DNA of 56,440 nt from Ardenticatenales bacterium. Lineage in GTDB: Bacteria > Chloroflexota > Anaerolineae > Promineifilales > Promineifilaceae. Under the pieces are notes generated by a model. That model made no database searches and was not told the origin of the DNA. It saw only the letters and a list, made by a program, of their open reading frames with translations. Positions 55,609-56,440 of this stretch are shown piece by piece. The translations under genes and the position numbers were made by a program. The stretch covers positions 1 to 56,440 of the forward strand of contig JACKBM010000044.1 in assembly GCA_020634575.1 (NCBI GenBank). The letters run 5' to 3'. How positions within the stretch are numbered: position 1 is the stretch's first letter; each line of letters begins with the position of its first letter.

Positions 55609-56440
55609 ATGAGTAAACGACCCTTTGTCTCCCGCTTCATCGATACAAGCAACCAGCTTCTGCTGCGCTACCGCCAGCGCCGCCAAGTTCGGCCCGACTA
55701 TGCCGTACCGGCCGGTGCCCAACCCGGCGACATCCACCTGGAACCGGCCACATTTCGCACTCGCACTTATGAGGTTCCGGCCCAACAAGGCTACCTGATC
55801 GTCGCCGAAGATCCGCAGGCGCCAACCGGCCGGTTACTCAGCCTGCCCATTATCCGCACCGAAGCTGAGGTAGCGGACCCGGGGCTGCCTGTCTACTGGT
55901 TCACGACCGGGCCTGGCTCCAGCAACATGCTGGCCGCCCCACCCGATTGGCTGCTGCGCCGGCATCCAATTACCATCCTGGGCTATCGCGGCGTCGACGG
56001 CACCGTGCGGCTGGACAGCCCGGAAATTGTCCGAGCCCAAAAAGGGCAGGGACACGATCTGCACAGTGCCGCTTCGTTGGCCGCTTTTCGGCAGGCAGTC
56101 GCTGCGGCCGTTGCCCGCTGGCAGCGCGAAGGGATTGAGCTGAAACATTACGGCTTTGCCGCTGCTGTGGCCGACGTCGAAAGCGCCCGGGCAGCTCTGG
56201 GCGATGAACAAATCCTGCTGCTGGGCGAAGGGTATGGCGGGCGCATCGCCCAATGGTACGCGGCTACTTACCCGGAACACGTCATGCGGCTGGCCTTGCT
56301 CGGTCCCAGCGGGCCGGACGGCCTGACCTGGCAACCGGCTGAGGTCACAGCCGTTCTGGACCGCTACGCCACCCTTTACGAGCGCAGCGGCCGCCACGAA
56401 CTGGCCGCGATGATGCAACAAGCGCTCGGCCAGATGCCGC
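55609..56440 (+). CDS. Alpha/beta hydrolase-family protein lacking the nucleophile serine (5' part, runs off the right edge)
   Basis: The 277 residues present contain the N-terminal beta strands (ATFRTRTYEVPAQQGYLIVAEDP), the phrase ILGYRGVDGTVRLDSPEI typical of tripeptidyl-aminopeptidase-like hydrolases, and a nucleophile elbow reading LLGEGYGGRIAQ. There Gly208 occupies the place of the usual Ser (family form GESYGG). The remaining triad residues lie beyond the edge. The ATG follows a terminator T run; GAGAG inside the hairpin at 55595-55599 may serve as ribosome binding site. The protein may bind rather than hydrolyse. Confidence 0.82.
   Translation, partial: MSKRPFVSRFIDTSNQLLLRYRQRRQVRPDYAVPAGAQPGDIHLEPATFRTRTYEVPAQQGYLIVAEDPQAPTGRLLSLPIIRTEAEVADPGLPVYWFTTGPGSSNMLAAPPDWLLRRHPITILGYRGVDGTVRLDSPEIVRAQKGQGHDLHSAASLAAFRQAVAAAVARWQREGIELKHYGFAAAVADVESARAALGDEQILLLGEGYGGRIAQWYAATYPEHVMRLALLGPSGPDGLTWQPAEVTAVLDRYATLYERSGRHELAAMMQQALGQMP

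Overview
The window is about 56 kb of high-GC (roughly 60 %, by eye) bacterial chromosome. It most resembles a member of the Chloroflexota, in the Anaerolineae/Caldilineae/Promineofilum sphere. The support is indirect. Two large secreted proteins end in an aliphatic-proline tail (IEIYLPLIQKP and KIYVPIIRRE) of the type common in that phylum. A FecR-type protein carries a long Thr/Pro/Ala spacer, and intergenic repeats are abundant. There is no rRNA, tRNA, CRISPR array, transposase or phage gene. Genes are densely packed, often with ATGA or 1-14 bp overlaps, and run on both strands.

Layout. 0-3.5 kb: the end of an isoprenylcysteine methyltransferase-like gene, the galT-galK pair for galactose use, and an Ada-like DNA repair protein. 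3.6-7.3 kb: two tandem paralogous small membrane proteins, then an ECF sigma factor overlapping a FecR-domain cell-surface protein. 7.4-13.7 kb: a LysR regulator, an orphan gene, and a MacAB-like export operon (ATPase, double FtsX permease, lipoprotein adaptor) read leftward. A 12.8-copy 17-bp tandem array sits just upstream of that operon. 14.1-22.1 kb: methyltransferases, a nucleotidyltransferase-like protein, a BASS transporter, a secreted beta-helix protein, an MFS transporter, a PHP phosphatase and an acyltransferase. 22.2-27.6 kb: a run of small, mostly unnamed genes (a DinB-like protein, DMP19/DUF4375, a dual-specificity phosphatase, a divergent peptide deformylase, a VOC protein, a macro-domain protein).

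27.8-30.8 kb: two adjacent histidine kinases, the second with an apparently dead N-terminal receiver. 31.3-37.8 kb: a secreted beta-propeller/PKD protein and a 1691-residue subtilisin-like protease. 37.9-39.3 kb: a protein with the GNQAVQRFL-type leader found on cargo of extracellular contractile injection systems. 39.5-47.3 kb: membrane transporters, an Lrp-MFS pair, RidA, a frameshifted small membrane protein between two repeat blocks, an AcuI/YhdH-type reductase, a VOC protein and an EEP-family protein. 47.3-52.5 kb: a 1071-residue Asp-box propeller translationally coupled to two phosphotransferases. 52.5-56.4 kb: a bicupin, a TetR regulator divergent from a cytochrome P450, and the start of an alpha/beta hydrolase whose nucleophile elbow lacks serine.

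The most striking non-gene signal is a genome-scale one. The palindrome ACCGGCCGGT occurs about 30 times in genes of both strands, in different reading frames and between genes, like the HIP1 palindrome of cyanobacteria. Several intergenic repeat families are also present: a 16-18 bp ACCCGACGGGT series with a shared 12-bp tail, a 16-bp AAAAGCGCAGCGTACC series, and others. No single complete new system is evident. The best leads are the iterated palindrome, the repeat cassettes, a compact three-way-junction candidate at 4430-4496, a doubled operator before the deformylase-like gene, and the orphan injection-system-type protein.
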